From Acinetobacter nosocomialis (GTDB lineage: Bacteria > Pseudomonadota > Gammaproteobacteria > Pseudomonadales > Moraxellaceae): a stretch of 64,000 nt of DNA. The first letter of the stretch is position 1; each line of letters starts with the position of its first letter. Both the position numbers and the translations under genes were made by a program. Of this stretch, positions 36,123 to 44,520 are shown one piece after another. The stretch lies in assembly GCA_025736915.1 (NCBI GenBank), contig CP107049.1, positions 2,728,001 to 2,792,000 of the forward strand. Reading direction: 5' to 3'. The notes under the pieces were generated by a model. The model searched no databases. It saw only the letters and a program-made list of their open reading frames with translations, and was not told the DNA's origin.

Positions 36123-38165
36123 ATGACTACACTTAATTATACGGTAAGGTTTCAAAAAACCGTTTTGGCAAGTTTAATTGGTCTTTTCATAAGCCAATCG
36201 AGTTTCGCTCTTGAAGAACTTTCTGATGCCGGTTTAAGTGAAACTACTGGTGAAGGTATCGCTATTTTACCTCAAAATACTTATATGGTATTTCGTGGGG
36301 CAGGTGCGAACGAAACCGCAAGTCAAATTTTAACTGACCGTACTAAAGATACAGGTTATATCAATTATGTACCTGTTGGGCCGTTAAGTATGACGGCGGC
36401 AGATACCAATAAAAATGGTACGATTGATTCTGGTGACCGTGCAGTAGGTAAAGCTGATATTTTTCTTTATGGCTTAGCTCTTTCTAAATCTGATAACGAT
36501 ACTAATAGCCGTCTTGCATCTACCGATACTGCGGCCGCGATTTCGAGTTGGGGTACTGCTGTTAATCCATGGATATTCAAAGTAGCTACTCAGAACCTTG
36601 TACCTAATTTTAGTGCTGCTACATGTAGTGGCGCGAGTGATCCTTCTTGCCAAGTAACGTATTTAGCCTTAGAAGCACCTTTATATGAGGTAGGGACAAG
36701 AGATACGGCAGGGCTTGATGCATATAAACTTAAATTAGGTTTATGGTCAGATATCTTTGTTCGCAATCCAAATAAAATTAATGGTGCGACAGATCAGTTT
36801 AATTATGGCGACTCAAATGGTTTGATTGGTACAAGTAGTGATGCAAGTCGTGCGAATCGGTTACGTTTACAAGGTATCTGGAATAATTTTAGTTTAAATG
36901 GTAGCCGTCTACAGCTCTTCCAAACTTTGGGAGGTGCGACATCCGCAAATGGATTGAGTCCATTTTATAATAATACTCTAGGCTTCGCAGGTGTTGTGCG
37001 TTTAAATAGTGGTGATGCCTCTAATTTGAGAGCAACAATTACTTCAAATACTCCAACAACGACAGTAGGTCCATGGGTAAATCGTTATAGTACTCAATAT
37101 ACTGGTGCGCCTAGCAATAGTTCACCAAGTTCAGATTGGTTATATCGTATTCGCAGCCAGACTACTACGGTTACTTCAACTGGATCATGGACTGCTCCAA
37201 CAGATAGTGCAATGGATAATGTACTGCGGTTGAGTACTCGTGAATCTGGCACTGGGCAAGGTAATCTCATTACTCCTGCTATTAATGGTGGGCTTGCACC
37301 AACCTTCGATGCAAACGAAGGTTTATATCTTTATAATCCGAATATTAATCTTGTGTTAGGTTCTTTATACCAACCACTCGTTTTAAGCTCAGATGGTAAA
37401 AACTTTAGTTTAGAGCTTGCACGTATTCCGAATAAGCCAGAAATTTATAAGAAAATCTATACTGACTACACTGGAACAGATAGTACTTATCTTGGTTCTA
37501 CCTGTAATGTTTATCAATGCGGTACCAATGTAACCTTAGGAGGTAAAACTTATCAAGGTTCTAGTGCAACGCATAGTAGTATCTCAATCGGTTCAACTGT
37601 TTATAACTCGACAAATAATACATTAGAAGCCTTTAAAGGGAACAATACTCAAGATGCAGTAGGTATTTCATTTGGGAAATTACCAACAGGAACGGTTGCT
37701 GCTGTAACACAAGTTAAAAATTTCTATCAATTACAAAATCAGGAACGACGTGGAGGCAGCTATAGTTGTGGATTTTTAAACTTAGGAACTTGTTATGACA
37801 CATGGCAATACCGTACAGCATCAGGTTGGACGGGAAATGCTGGCTCAGGCTTAAGATTTGATTCTCAAGGAGCAAACTGGGCGAATATTGATAGTACCTC
37901 TTATTATAATCCGACGACTAACACAACAGGTTATACCACTACCGATGCAGGGAATGGGGCTCAGTTTGTAGTACCAAATGGTACACCTTTACCTGATGCA
38001 CTTTACAATAATGGGCGTTGGTATACGACTACACCAAATGCAGATGTGAACACTTATAAATTATCAGGAGCACAAATTAGCTCTTCAATTAGTAATAATA
38101 TGGGTTCAGCAGTCATTGATGGTGTTTTAATCCAACATTTAAAACTCACCACAAAAGGTCTATAA
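36123..38165 (+). CDS. Exported surface-family protein B, 680 residues
   Basis: Second member and first gene of a three-gene operon. The ATG follows an AGGAAGG site. A signal peptide (residues 1-29, ending S-S-F-A) is followed by the family motif L-S-D-A-G-L-S-E-T-T-G-E-G-I, with Glu in place of the usual Gln. The body is very rich in Asn, Thr, Ser, Gly and Tyr. Cys pairs: C-x6-C near residue 178, C-x4-C near residue 461, C-x7-C near residue 552. No transmembrane helix apart from the signal is seen. A D-T-N-K-N-G-T-I-D-S-G-D stretch near residue 94 resembles a calcium-binding loop. Function unknown; secreted or outer-membrane location inferred. Confidence 0.7.
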   Translation: MTTLNYTVRFQKTVLASLIGLFISQSSFALEELSDAGLSETTGEGIAILPQNTYMVFRGAGANETASQILTDRTKDTGYINYVPVGPLSMTAADTNKNGTIDSGDRAVGKADIFLYGLALSKSDNDTNSRLASTDTAAAISSWGTAVNPWIFKVATQNLVPNFSAATCSGASDPSCQVTYLALEAPLYEVGTRDTAGLDAYKLKLGLWSDIFVRNPNKINGATDQFNYGDSNGLIGTSSDASRANRLRLQGIWNNFSLNGSRLQLFQTLGGATSANGLSPFYNNTLGFAGVVRLNSGDASNLRATITSNTPTTTVGPWVNRYSTQYTGAPSNSSPSSDWLYRIRSQTTTVTSTGSWTAPTDSAMDNVLRLSTRESGTGQGNLITPAINGGLAPTFDANEGLYLYNPNINLVLGSLYQPLVLSSDGKNFSLELARIPNKPEIYKKIYTDYTGTDSTYLGSTCNVYQCGTNVTLGGKTYQGSSATHSSISIGSTVYNSTNNTLEAFKGNNTQDAVGISFGKLPTGTVAAVTQVKNFYQLQNQERRGGSYSCGFLNLGTCYDTWQYRTASGWTGNAGSGLRFDSQGANWANIDSTSYYNPTTNTTGYTTTDAGNGAQFVVPNGTPLPDALYNNGRWYTTTPNADVNTYKLSGAQISSSISNNMGSAVIDGVLIQHLKLTTKGL

Positions 38166-38180
38166 GAGGAGGATAATGCG

Positions 38181-38906
38181 ATGAAAAAAATAACTGCTTT
38201 ACTCCTTACTCTTTGTGCAACTGCGACTCATGCAGAATTACAAACTTTGGACAACGACGCTTTACAAGCCATTAATGGCCAAGCAGGTGCTGACTTGTCT
38301 TTAATGCTCAATTTAAACCAAACCAGTAACAGCATATTTGATAATGGTAGTGGTGGTGTCTGTGAAAACGTAGAGTTCTGTCATATTGGTTTAGCGATTA
38401 ATAAACGTTTTGTGCAAGCAGATGCAACTAAGCCAAGTGGTTGGGCTGAAAATAGTGATAGTGGTAATAAGCTTTGGTTGGTGTTTAAAGGTGTACAAGG
38501 AACTTTAAACATTCAAAAAATGGGTTTGGATGGTGCTGATTTGAAGTATCTTGATAAATCTAATACCGAAATTATAAAACCTGCTATTCAACTTAGTTTT
38601 AGTGCAGCACAACCCATTTTAATTCGTAACTTTGGTTTTAATGCTTTATCCATTGAGCAAGATAACTTTACAAGTTCAACAACGACCCAAGGTTCGAGTA
38701 CGAATATGTATGATTATGCATATTTCAAAAAACCAACGTATGCGGCGACTGCAAACAGTGCAACTCAGCAAGTAGCTACGGCGACACCTTCAGCCTACGA
38801 CTATGGACGTGAAACAGGTTTTATGGGTTTAATGATGAACGGCAACTTGGCTATTCAAGGAAAAGTCATGGTGTTTAGCTGTGATGGTAGCCATCCCCGT
38901 TGTTAA
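38181..38906 (+). CDS. Exported surface-family protein C, 241 residues
   Basis: Shortest member, 15 bases after gene B with a strong GAGGAGG site. A signal peptide (residues 1-18, ending T-H-A) is followed by L-D-N-D-A-L-Q-A-I-N-G-Q-A-G-A-D-L-S, a clear version of the family motif. C-x5-C near residue 56 precedes a beta-strand stretch, and the protein ends with C-D-G-S-H-P-R-C, resembling the cysteine-closed end of protein A. No catalytic motif is visible. Placement between B and D suggests the three products act together. Confidence 0.7.
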   Translation: MKKITALLLTLCATATHAELQTLDNDALQAINGQAGADLSLMLNLNQTSNSIFDNGSGGVCENVEFCHIGLAINKRFVQADATKPSGWAENSDSGNKLWLVFKGVQGTLNIQKMGLDGADLKYLDKSNTEIIKPAIQLSFSAAQPILIRNFGFNALSIEQDNFTSSTTTQGSSTNMYDYAYFKKPTYAATANSATQQVATATPSAYDYGRETGFMGLMMNGNLAIQGKVMVFSCDGSHPRC

Positions 38907-38938
38907 CGGTTAATGTAGATTTCAAAGGAACTGAAGTG

Positions 38939-41350
38939 ATGAACAAAAATAAAGAAAGTCACGGCTCAAAGTTTATTTTAAATACATTAACAGCCAGCAT
39001 GTTGTTAGTGAGTGGACAAGTTTTTGCTTTAGAAGCTTTAACCGATGCCGATTTGAGTGCAGTCAATGGTCAAGATGGGATCTCGATTCAAACGACTTTC
39101 AACGAGATTAATGTTGATAATGCTTACTGGGATGACCATGCAGGCACGCCAACAAGTGCTGATCAGGTTTTAAGAGCTCAAGCGAGCGGTGTAAAAATAC
39201 AAAAAAGTAATGCCTCTACACAAGCTTTAGGAACGAACTACCGTTTAGATGTGGGAAGTAATACGACTACAGGTAAAGCTGGTGTCGATTTTTCTATGCA
39301 AAGCAGCCCATCCCTCATTACTGTAAATAGCGTTAAGGTTTGTAATAGTTCCGCTACATGCTCACCTACATTAGGGCAGTTGGCTATCCAAACAACTTCA
39401 CCTTTAAATTTAGCATTGACTACTCAAGACGGTTTATTTAGCCCAAATAGCCAGTCAAATATGACATTGGGTATAAATAACGCAAATATTTATTTGGGGC
39501 AATTAGATGCCCGTAATCAGCTCAACCAACTAATTTTAAAGAATTTTAACTTTAATTTTGTTGGTAAAGGAGTCATGTTTATTGACCCTATTCGTGGTAT
39601 GGTTTTACAAACGAATACCGGAACAAATGTAGCTGCGGTTGGGCAAACCCCAAATAGTACATATGGCTATGTCGATTTTAATCGGGTAGCCGACTCAGCT
39701 TCTGGTTTAACAGCGGGTACTTATGTTGATAGCAATGGTAAAGTGACTAATTCGGGTCTAAACATTGAAGTAATGCTTAGTTCCAATGTAGATAAAACCA
39801 ATCCTTATGGATTAGATGCTACCAATACGCCGCAAAATTCAAAAGGTTTAATCCGGCTTGGTGCAAGCGGACGTATGGTAAATAGTTATTTACAAGTCCG
39901 TGGTATGGATGGCTCTTCAGACACCACAACCCTAGGTACTGCAAATACTGCTTCGGGCACCAGTTCAAGTAATAGTATTTTGGGTAATACTGGAATTGCC
40001 TTTCGTATGAAAGGTGAATTCACTAAAGATAATGATTCAATGCTAGGGGCCGATGGCAAAGCCACGACTTTAGAAATTGGTGGGGCAGGGCTGAACGCTT
40101 ATGGCTTTGAGTTTGGTAATTTAACGGGACTTAACTCGGCGACGCGTGGTTATTTTGACAGTGGAAATATTTATCTAAATCTTGCTGATACAAAAACCTT
40201 ATTAATGCCAAATAATGCGACATTAAATAGTATTCGTTTAGGATCTGGTACTTTAACGACAAGTGCCGATTATCAACATAATATTCACCGTGATGCGGTT
40301 ACAAATCCATTTAGTTTAATTCTTGCGATGCGTGGAGCGGAGTTTCAAGCATTTTCAAGACGAGGACGTTTTACCACAAGTGCGAATGTCGCTGCTGCAA
40401 ATCAATTTGCAGATAATGGTTTAAGTAACCAGTGGGGCTTGGCTTTACCTTTTTATAATTTAAATGCCAATGCAGCAGTTTATGGGGTAGATGCACTTGC
40501 GAATAGCGCTTTTTACTATACAAAAGATGCTAATGGTAGACCCGTTCAGAATGCTGTAGGTACCTCAGGAACGACTTCGCGTTTAGGATTTGGCGTTGCT
40601 GTTGGCACAACAGGACGTGATGCAGGCGGTACAAAAACAACTTCAATTTTATTAATTGATGGTTCTCCAAATGCCAATAATGCGGGTAATCCTACCGACT
40701 ATTACATGGGCTTACGTAATATCGATATGTTCCTCAAAGGTAATGGCACTATCGGTTTAGAAAATGGCAGTTTAAATATCGGTTTAAAAGATATGTTACT
40801 TGCCTTATCAACTGAAATTGCAGCGGGTTATTTACCGGGCGCTAAATATAAAACTTGTCCGGCAACAGGATCTTGTACTTCACCAATTGATAACTTTGCC
40901 AGAAATAATGATGTCTTATTTGGTCTTAAACTACGCTTAGGCGGTGATTTAAATTTATCAATTGTGCCAAACAGTTCAATTGCTGATGGTAGTGCGCTCA
41001 CTGTTTTGGGTGATTTTACAATGCCTGCAACAGCAACTGGAAACTCAGTCCAAATTAGTGATCCGATTGATGGCTCTGCAATTGGTTTTGAGAATATGAC
41101 TGGTAAGCTTGCGTTTAACACGGCATTAGTTGTTGGAAAAGACAGCGCGAGTGGACTAGGTAAGGTTGGTGTAAATACCGCAGTGTATTTTAACCCTGAT
41201 AAGAACATTGATGGTGCCTTACGAGTTAAAGATATTAATTTCTATCCACCTTCAACAGGGGCAGGCGCACGTTTAGGTGAACTTGCAATTACTGGTGGAC
41301 GTTTAAATAGTAGCTTCAGTATTGTGCCGAGAAATGGTGCTTTTAACTAA
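38939..41350 (+). CDS. Exported surface-family protein D, 803 residues
   Basis: Largest member and last gene of the operon. The ATG used follows an AAGGA site and starts 32 bases after gene C; a frame opening at 38900 would overlap gene C. A signal peptide (about residues 1-33, ending V-F-A) is followed by L-T-D-A-D-L-S-A-V-N-G-Q-D-G-I-S-I, the fullest form of the family motif. C-x5-C pairs lie near residues 136 and 639. The sequence is Asn/Gly/Thr-rich with repeated strands such as G-L-x-N-x-x-x-x-L and few charged clusters, suggesting an extended beta structure. A strong terminator follows eight bases after the stop. Function unknown. Confidence 0.7.
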   Translation: MNKNKESHGSKFILNTLTASMLLVSGQVFALEALTDADLSAVNGQDGISIQTTFNEINVDNAYWDDHAGTPTSADQVLRAQASGVKIQKSNASTQALGTNYRLDVGSNTTTGKAGVDFSMQSSPSLITVNSVKVCNSSATCSPTLGQLAIQTTSPLNLALTTQDGLFSPNSQSNMTLGINNANIYLGQLDARNQLNQLILKNFNFNFVGKGVMFIDPIRGMVLQTNTGTNVAAVGQTPNSTYGYVDFNRVADSASGLTAGTYVDSNGKVTNSGLNIEVMLSSNVDKTNPYGLDATNTPQNSKGLIRLGASGRMVNSYLQVRGMDGSSDTTTLGTANTASGTSSSNSILGNTGIAFRMKGEFTKDNDSMLGADGKATTLEIGGAGLNAYGFEFGNLTGLNSATRGYFDSGNIYLNLADTKTLLMPNNATLNSIRLGSGTLTTSADYQHNIHRDAVTNPFSLILAMRGAEFQAFSRRGRFTTSANVAAANQFADNGLSNQWGLALPFYNLNANAAVYGVDALANSAFYYTKDANGRPVQNAVGTSGTTSRLGFGVAVGTTGRDAGGTKTTSILLIDGSPNANNAGNPTDYYMGLRNIDMFLKGNGTIGLENGSLNIGLKDMLLALSTEIAAGYLPGAKYKTCPATGSCTSPIDNFARNNDVLFGLKLRLGGDLNLSIVPNSSIADGSALTVLGDFTMPATATGNSVQISDPIDGSAIGFENMTGKLAFNTALVVGKDSASGLGKVGVNTAVYFNPDKNIDGALRVKDINFYPPSTGAGARLGELAITGGRLNSSFSIVPRNGAFN

Positions 41351-41357
41351 TAAAGAG

Positions 41358-41380
41358 AAGTGGCGATATCGCCACTTTTT
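41358..41380 (+). terminator. Terminator of the surface B-C-D operon
   Basis: Perfect 10-bp palindrome AAGTGGCGAT/ATCGCCACTT followed by T-run. It forms a stem with a small effective loop. Confidence 0.9.
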
Positions 41381-41413
41381 ATAAAAAATTTATTTTGAAT
41401 GTGATTGGATTTG

Positions 41414-41467
41414 CATTCGTCGGGTTATAGGGATAATTGTTTTGTACTCATCTATTATTCTGATAAT
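41414..41467 (+). promoter_or_regulatory. Degenerate copy 3 of the shared element and promoter of gene E
   Basis: CATTCGTCGGGT differs from copies 1 and 2 at A-to-G positions. A TTTTGT box (41440-41445) and GATAAT (41462-41467), 16 bases apart, form a plausible promoter 44 bases before gene E. Confidence 0.4.
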
Positions 41468-41510
41468 CTGAACAAATAATAAACGTTTGTCTCTTAAGGA
41501 TTAGAGCAAC

Positions 41511-42464
41511 ATGAAAAATAAAAATATAGTCTGCTGGTTATTATTTGCCAGTAGTTCAAGTGTTTTTGCGATGCAACCATTAGATGATCAAAGTCTTTCA
41601 GCAACGACGGGTCAAAATGGTTTAACGCTAGGCATTCAGGCCGATAAAGTTAAATTTAATCAAGTCGCCTTGATTGATACCAATGGCATCGCTTCTACCT
41701 CTTACAATAGTAAAGCTGGTCTTGTCATTGCAGGAAACTCTACTAATCCTGTTCCAAGTATAGAATTTATTAAAGCAGCTGTATCGACCAATCCTTCTTT
41801 CAATATCGCTATAGATACCGATGCAGGTGCAGGTAAGCCTTTTGTGAACTTGGCTGTCACAATGGGAAGTGACGTCAATGGTATTCGGCTTACACCATTT
41901 TCAGTTTATTTGGCACCTAATACATCAGTTTCTAGTCCTTCGGATTATACGGTGACTAGTTATGCACCAAAATCAATTTTTAGTTCGGGAACAACAGTAA
42001 ATACAGGCGTGAAAGAACTGATTCGCTCTACTGGAAATTTGGACATTAACTTTGTACAGACCAATAAACCTCGTTTAAACATTCAATTGGGTCATGCTGC
42101 CCAGTCTGTCATGGTCAAATTTGGTGGAGCCATTCAATCGATTTGTTCTGCTGCATCTGGTTGTCCAATTACTTTAGTGTCTGATAATACCGGTGCGAAT
42201 TTTGGATTTAAATTTGCAGGAACAAATTCATCTACAGGATTTGTTCTTGATGGGTTTTATGCTGGAGTTGACCCGACGGGGCTTACTTTTGGCAATACAG
42301 GTGTCTCGAGTAAATTTGATGCGTCGCTTAATAATGTAACTTTAGGAAATGCAGGAATACAAAGTCCAACAACGTTTAATAATTTACCTAATGGGTCTAT
42401 GGGGAGTTTTGGAGTCACGGGTGCTTCGGTAACCGACTTTAAAATGAAAGTAAGCGGTTTTTAA
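41511..42464 (+). CDS. Exported surface-family protein E, 317 residues
   Basis: Fifth member, transcribed as a separate unit. A signal peptide (residues 1-20, ending V-F-A) is followed by L-D-D-Q-S-L-S-A-T-T-G-Q-N-G-L-T-L, a full family motif. A C-x6-C pair lies near residue 205. The chain ends K-M-K-V-S-G-F; a C-terminal Phe after alternating hydrophobic residues is the classical signal of outer-membrane beta-barrels, though other members lack it. Terminators lie before and after the gene. Function unknown. Confidence 0.7.
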   Translation: MKNKNIVCWLLFASSSSVFAMQPLDDQSLSATTGQNGLTLGIQADKVKFNQVALIDTNGIASTSYNSKAGLVIAGNSTNPVPSIEFIKAAVSTNPSFNIAIDTDAGAGKPFVNLAVTMGSDVNGIRLTPFSVYLAPNTSVSSPSDYTVTSYAPKSIFSSGTTVNTGVKELIRSTGNLDINFVQTNKPRLNIQLGHAAQSVMVKFGGAIQSICSAASGCPITLVSDNTGANFGFKFAGTNSSTGFVLDGFYAGVDPTGLTFGNTGVSSKFDASLNNVTLGNAGIQSPTTFNNLPNGSMGSFGVTGASVTDFKMKVSGF

Positions 42465-42490
42465 AAAATAATCACTGAACTTGAAATAAA

Positions 42491-42526
42491 AAAAGAGGAT
42501 GGTTGTATAAACAGCCACCCTCTTTT
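42491..42526. terminator. Bidirectional terminator between gene E and dusC
   Basis: AAAAGAGG..GG.TGT pairs with ACA.CC..CCTCTTTT around a 4-base loop. A- and T-runs occur on both sides between convergent genes. Confidence 0.85.
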
Positions 42527-42541
42527 ATAAATTTTAAGTAA

Positions 42542-43498
42542 CTAGCTATGTGATGAACTGGTTTGTTCTAACTTTTGAACAATTTCATCTAAAGCTTTAA
42601 TGCGTTTAACTTGGTCCCATAATTCTTTGGCTTGAGGGTAGGCTTTGGTCATCATACCTAGCCATTGCTTATAACGACCAACCATACCAATTTCTGTTTT
42701 GGCTTGACCATTTAAAAAACGGATTTGTAAGTCAACCAGTTGTTCCCAACTAAATAATGCCTCATCCATATTATTACGAATGCATTGGGTTAAATCGGGC
42801 GTTGTCACAGCACCACGGCCAATCATTAAATCTTCACAACCAGATTGCTGTTGGCAGGCCTTTGCATCGGCATTTGTCCAAATTTCGCCGTTAGCAATGA
42901 CATTAATTTTTAAAGCTTCTTTAATCGGTAGAATTTTTTCCCAGTAGGCAGGAGGCGTATAGCCATCTGCTTTCGTTCGCGCATGTACTGTTAGCCAGCT
43001 TGCGCCAGCATCTTCGACCGCATGGGCATTTTCCATGGTGTGGTTTTCATCGAGATAACCCAAACGCATTTTTGCTGATACAGGAATATGCGCAGGTACC
43101 GCATCGCGGACTGCTTTAATGAGCATATGTACCACGTCTGGTTCATCAAGAAGTACGGAACCACCGCGATGTCTATTTACGGTTTTTGCGGGACAACCAA
43201 AATTAAGGTCGATTGCAGGAGCGCCTAGTTCAACGACTTTTGCTGCATTTGCTGCCAACATATCTGGGTTGTTCCCTAAGAACTGAACATGCACTGGTGT
43301 TCCAGCAGCTGTTTTACCATCGTTCTTTAACTCAGGGCAGAAACTATAATAAATATGATCGGGTAAAATACTGTCTGTAACTCGAATAAACTCGGTTACA
43401 CACCAGTCGAAATGACCAACAGATGTGAGCGTATCCCGCATGATCGGGTCAGTTAAACCTTCCATTGGAGCGAGTATGAGTTTCACAGTCTGTGCCAC
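42542..43498 (-). CDS. dusC: tRNA-dihydrouridine synthase C
   Basis: A 318-residue FMN/NADPH enzyme reducing a uridine in the tRNA D-loop (U16 for DusC). The TIM-barrel start L-A-P-M-E-G-L-T-D, the catalytic-Cys segment N-F-G-C-P-A-K-T-V-N-R near residue 99, H-A-R-T-K-A-D-G-Y near residue 173 and G-R-G-A near residue 225 are visible. The segment C-V-T-E-F-I-R-V-T-D-S-I-L-P near residue 33 is closer to DusC than to DusA or DusB. The gene is convergent with surface gene E. Confidence 0.92.
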   Translation of the reverse strand: MAQTVKLILAPMEGLTDPIMRDTLTSVGHFDWCVTEFIRVTDSILPDHIYYSFCPELKNDGKTAAGTPVHVQFLGNNPDMLAANAAKVVELGAPAIDLNFGCPAKTVNRHRGGSVLLDEPDVVHMLIKAVRDAVPAHIPVSAKMRLGYLDENHTMENAHAVEDAGASWLTVHARTKADGYTPPAYWEKILPIKEALKINVIANGEIWTNADAKACQQQSGCEDLMIGRGAVTTPDLTQCIRNNMDEALFSWEQLVDLQIRFLNGQAKTEIGMVGRYKQWLGMMTKAYPQAKELWDQVKRIKALDEIVQKLEQTSSSHS

Positions 43499-43570
43499 CT
43501 GATTAAAACAAAAACAGCGTTATACGGGATATGTATAACGCTGTCTAGTAGTGCTGAAATTTTAATTGTT

Positions 43571-44380
43571 TTATCGGCCTAATATCATTTCGAGTACAAA
43601 CTTACTGCCAATAAAACCAATCGCTAAAAGGGCAAAACCAATTAGCGTAAAACGAATCGCTTTTTGACCGCGCCATCCGAGTTTGTAATGGCCAATGAGT
43701 AATGAACCATAAATAATCCATGAAATAATACTAAATACGGTTTTATGAGCGAGATGCTGAGCAAAGAAGCTATCGACTGTTAAGAAGCCAAATGCCAGAG
43801 CAATAGTTAATAAAATAAAACCAGTAATGATTAAGTCAAATAACAATGACTCCATGGCCTGAATAGGCGGGAGTAAATTGACCCAAAAACGTTTTTTTTG
43901 TTTCTTTTTGAGTTCACGATTTTGAAACCATATCAAGATGGCATGTATGGTTGCCATGAGTAGAACTGCATAGGCAGAAAGTGAAAGAATAATATGAGTA
44001 TCTAGGCCTAACGAATGTTGCTCAATAAACTGATTTGGTTTACTAAATGCAAAACCTAAAATAAGGCCAATAGCCGCTACAGGAATACCGAGTAAGTTTA
44101 AAGGTACAATTGGACGGAAAGTACTAAAAATTAAACTTAACAACAACATAAGCCATGATGTAAAAGAGACTAAATTAAAAACATCATAGTTAATTCCTAA
44201 AGGCGTCAGCATGGCATGGCATAAAACTGTACCGTGCAGCAGCAGTGCTAAGGTCGTAACAAGAGCAAATAACCATGGGTTTGGTTCACGTTTTGACATT
44301 AAACGTATGAACAGATACCAGAAAGAAGTGGTATATGCGATGAGTGCCAAAATTGTGTAAACCAAGGGGAGGCTAATCAT
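43571..44380 (-). CDS. CcsA/YpjD-like inner-membrane protein
   Basis: A 269-residue polytopic protein with about eight transmembrane helices, resembling the cytochrome-c-assembly (CcsA/HemX) superfamily. Conserved His residues lie in predicted helices, for example L-L-H-G-T near residue 47 and T-H-I-I-L-S-L-S-A-Y-A near residue 127. The related YpjD (CorE-type) protein is next to ffh in many gammaproteobacteria, as here in divergent orientation. The tryptophan-rich haem-handling segment of true CcsA is not evident. Role uncertain. Confidence 0.82.
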   Translation of the reverse strand: MISLPLVYTILALIAYTTSFWYLFIRLMSKREPNPWLFALVTTLALLLHGTVLCHAMLTPLGINYDVFNLVSFTSWLMLLLSLIFSTFRPIVPLNLLGIPVAAIGLILGFAFSKPNQFIEQHSLGLDTHIILSLSAYAVLLMATIHAILIWFQNRELKKKQKKRFWVNLLPPIQAMESLLFDLIITGFILLTIALAFGFLTVDSFFAQHLAHKTVFSIISWIIYGSLLIGHYKLGWRGQKAIRFTLIGFALLAIGFIGSKFVLEMILGR

Positions 44381-44520
44381 GTCAAACCTTTTTCAGGATT
44401 AATTCATCTAGATAAGATATAAATTCGCTGCGAACTAAAGTATCCTATAGCATTCTATGCATAAATTTTCTATTTCGAGAAAGATTTTTTTGCAACTAGC
44501 CATTTTAAGCGGATTTTGCA

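Noticed and set aside
38900-38938. Longer N-terminus for surface protein D
   Set aside because: It would put 13 residues before the signal peptide and overlap gene C; the internal ATG has a proper AAGGA site.
34413-42464. Interpretation of the surface cluster as a chaperone-usher pilus operon
   Set aside because: No usher (about 800-residue barrel) or immunoglobulin-fold chaperone is present, and the members lack pilin donor-strand features that I could identify.
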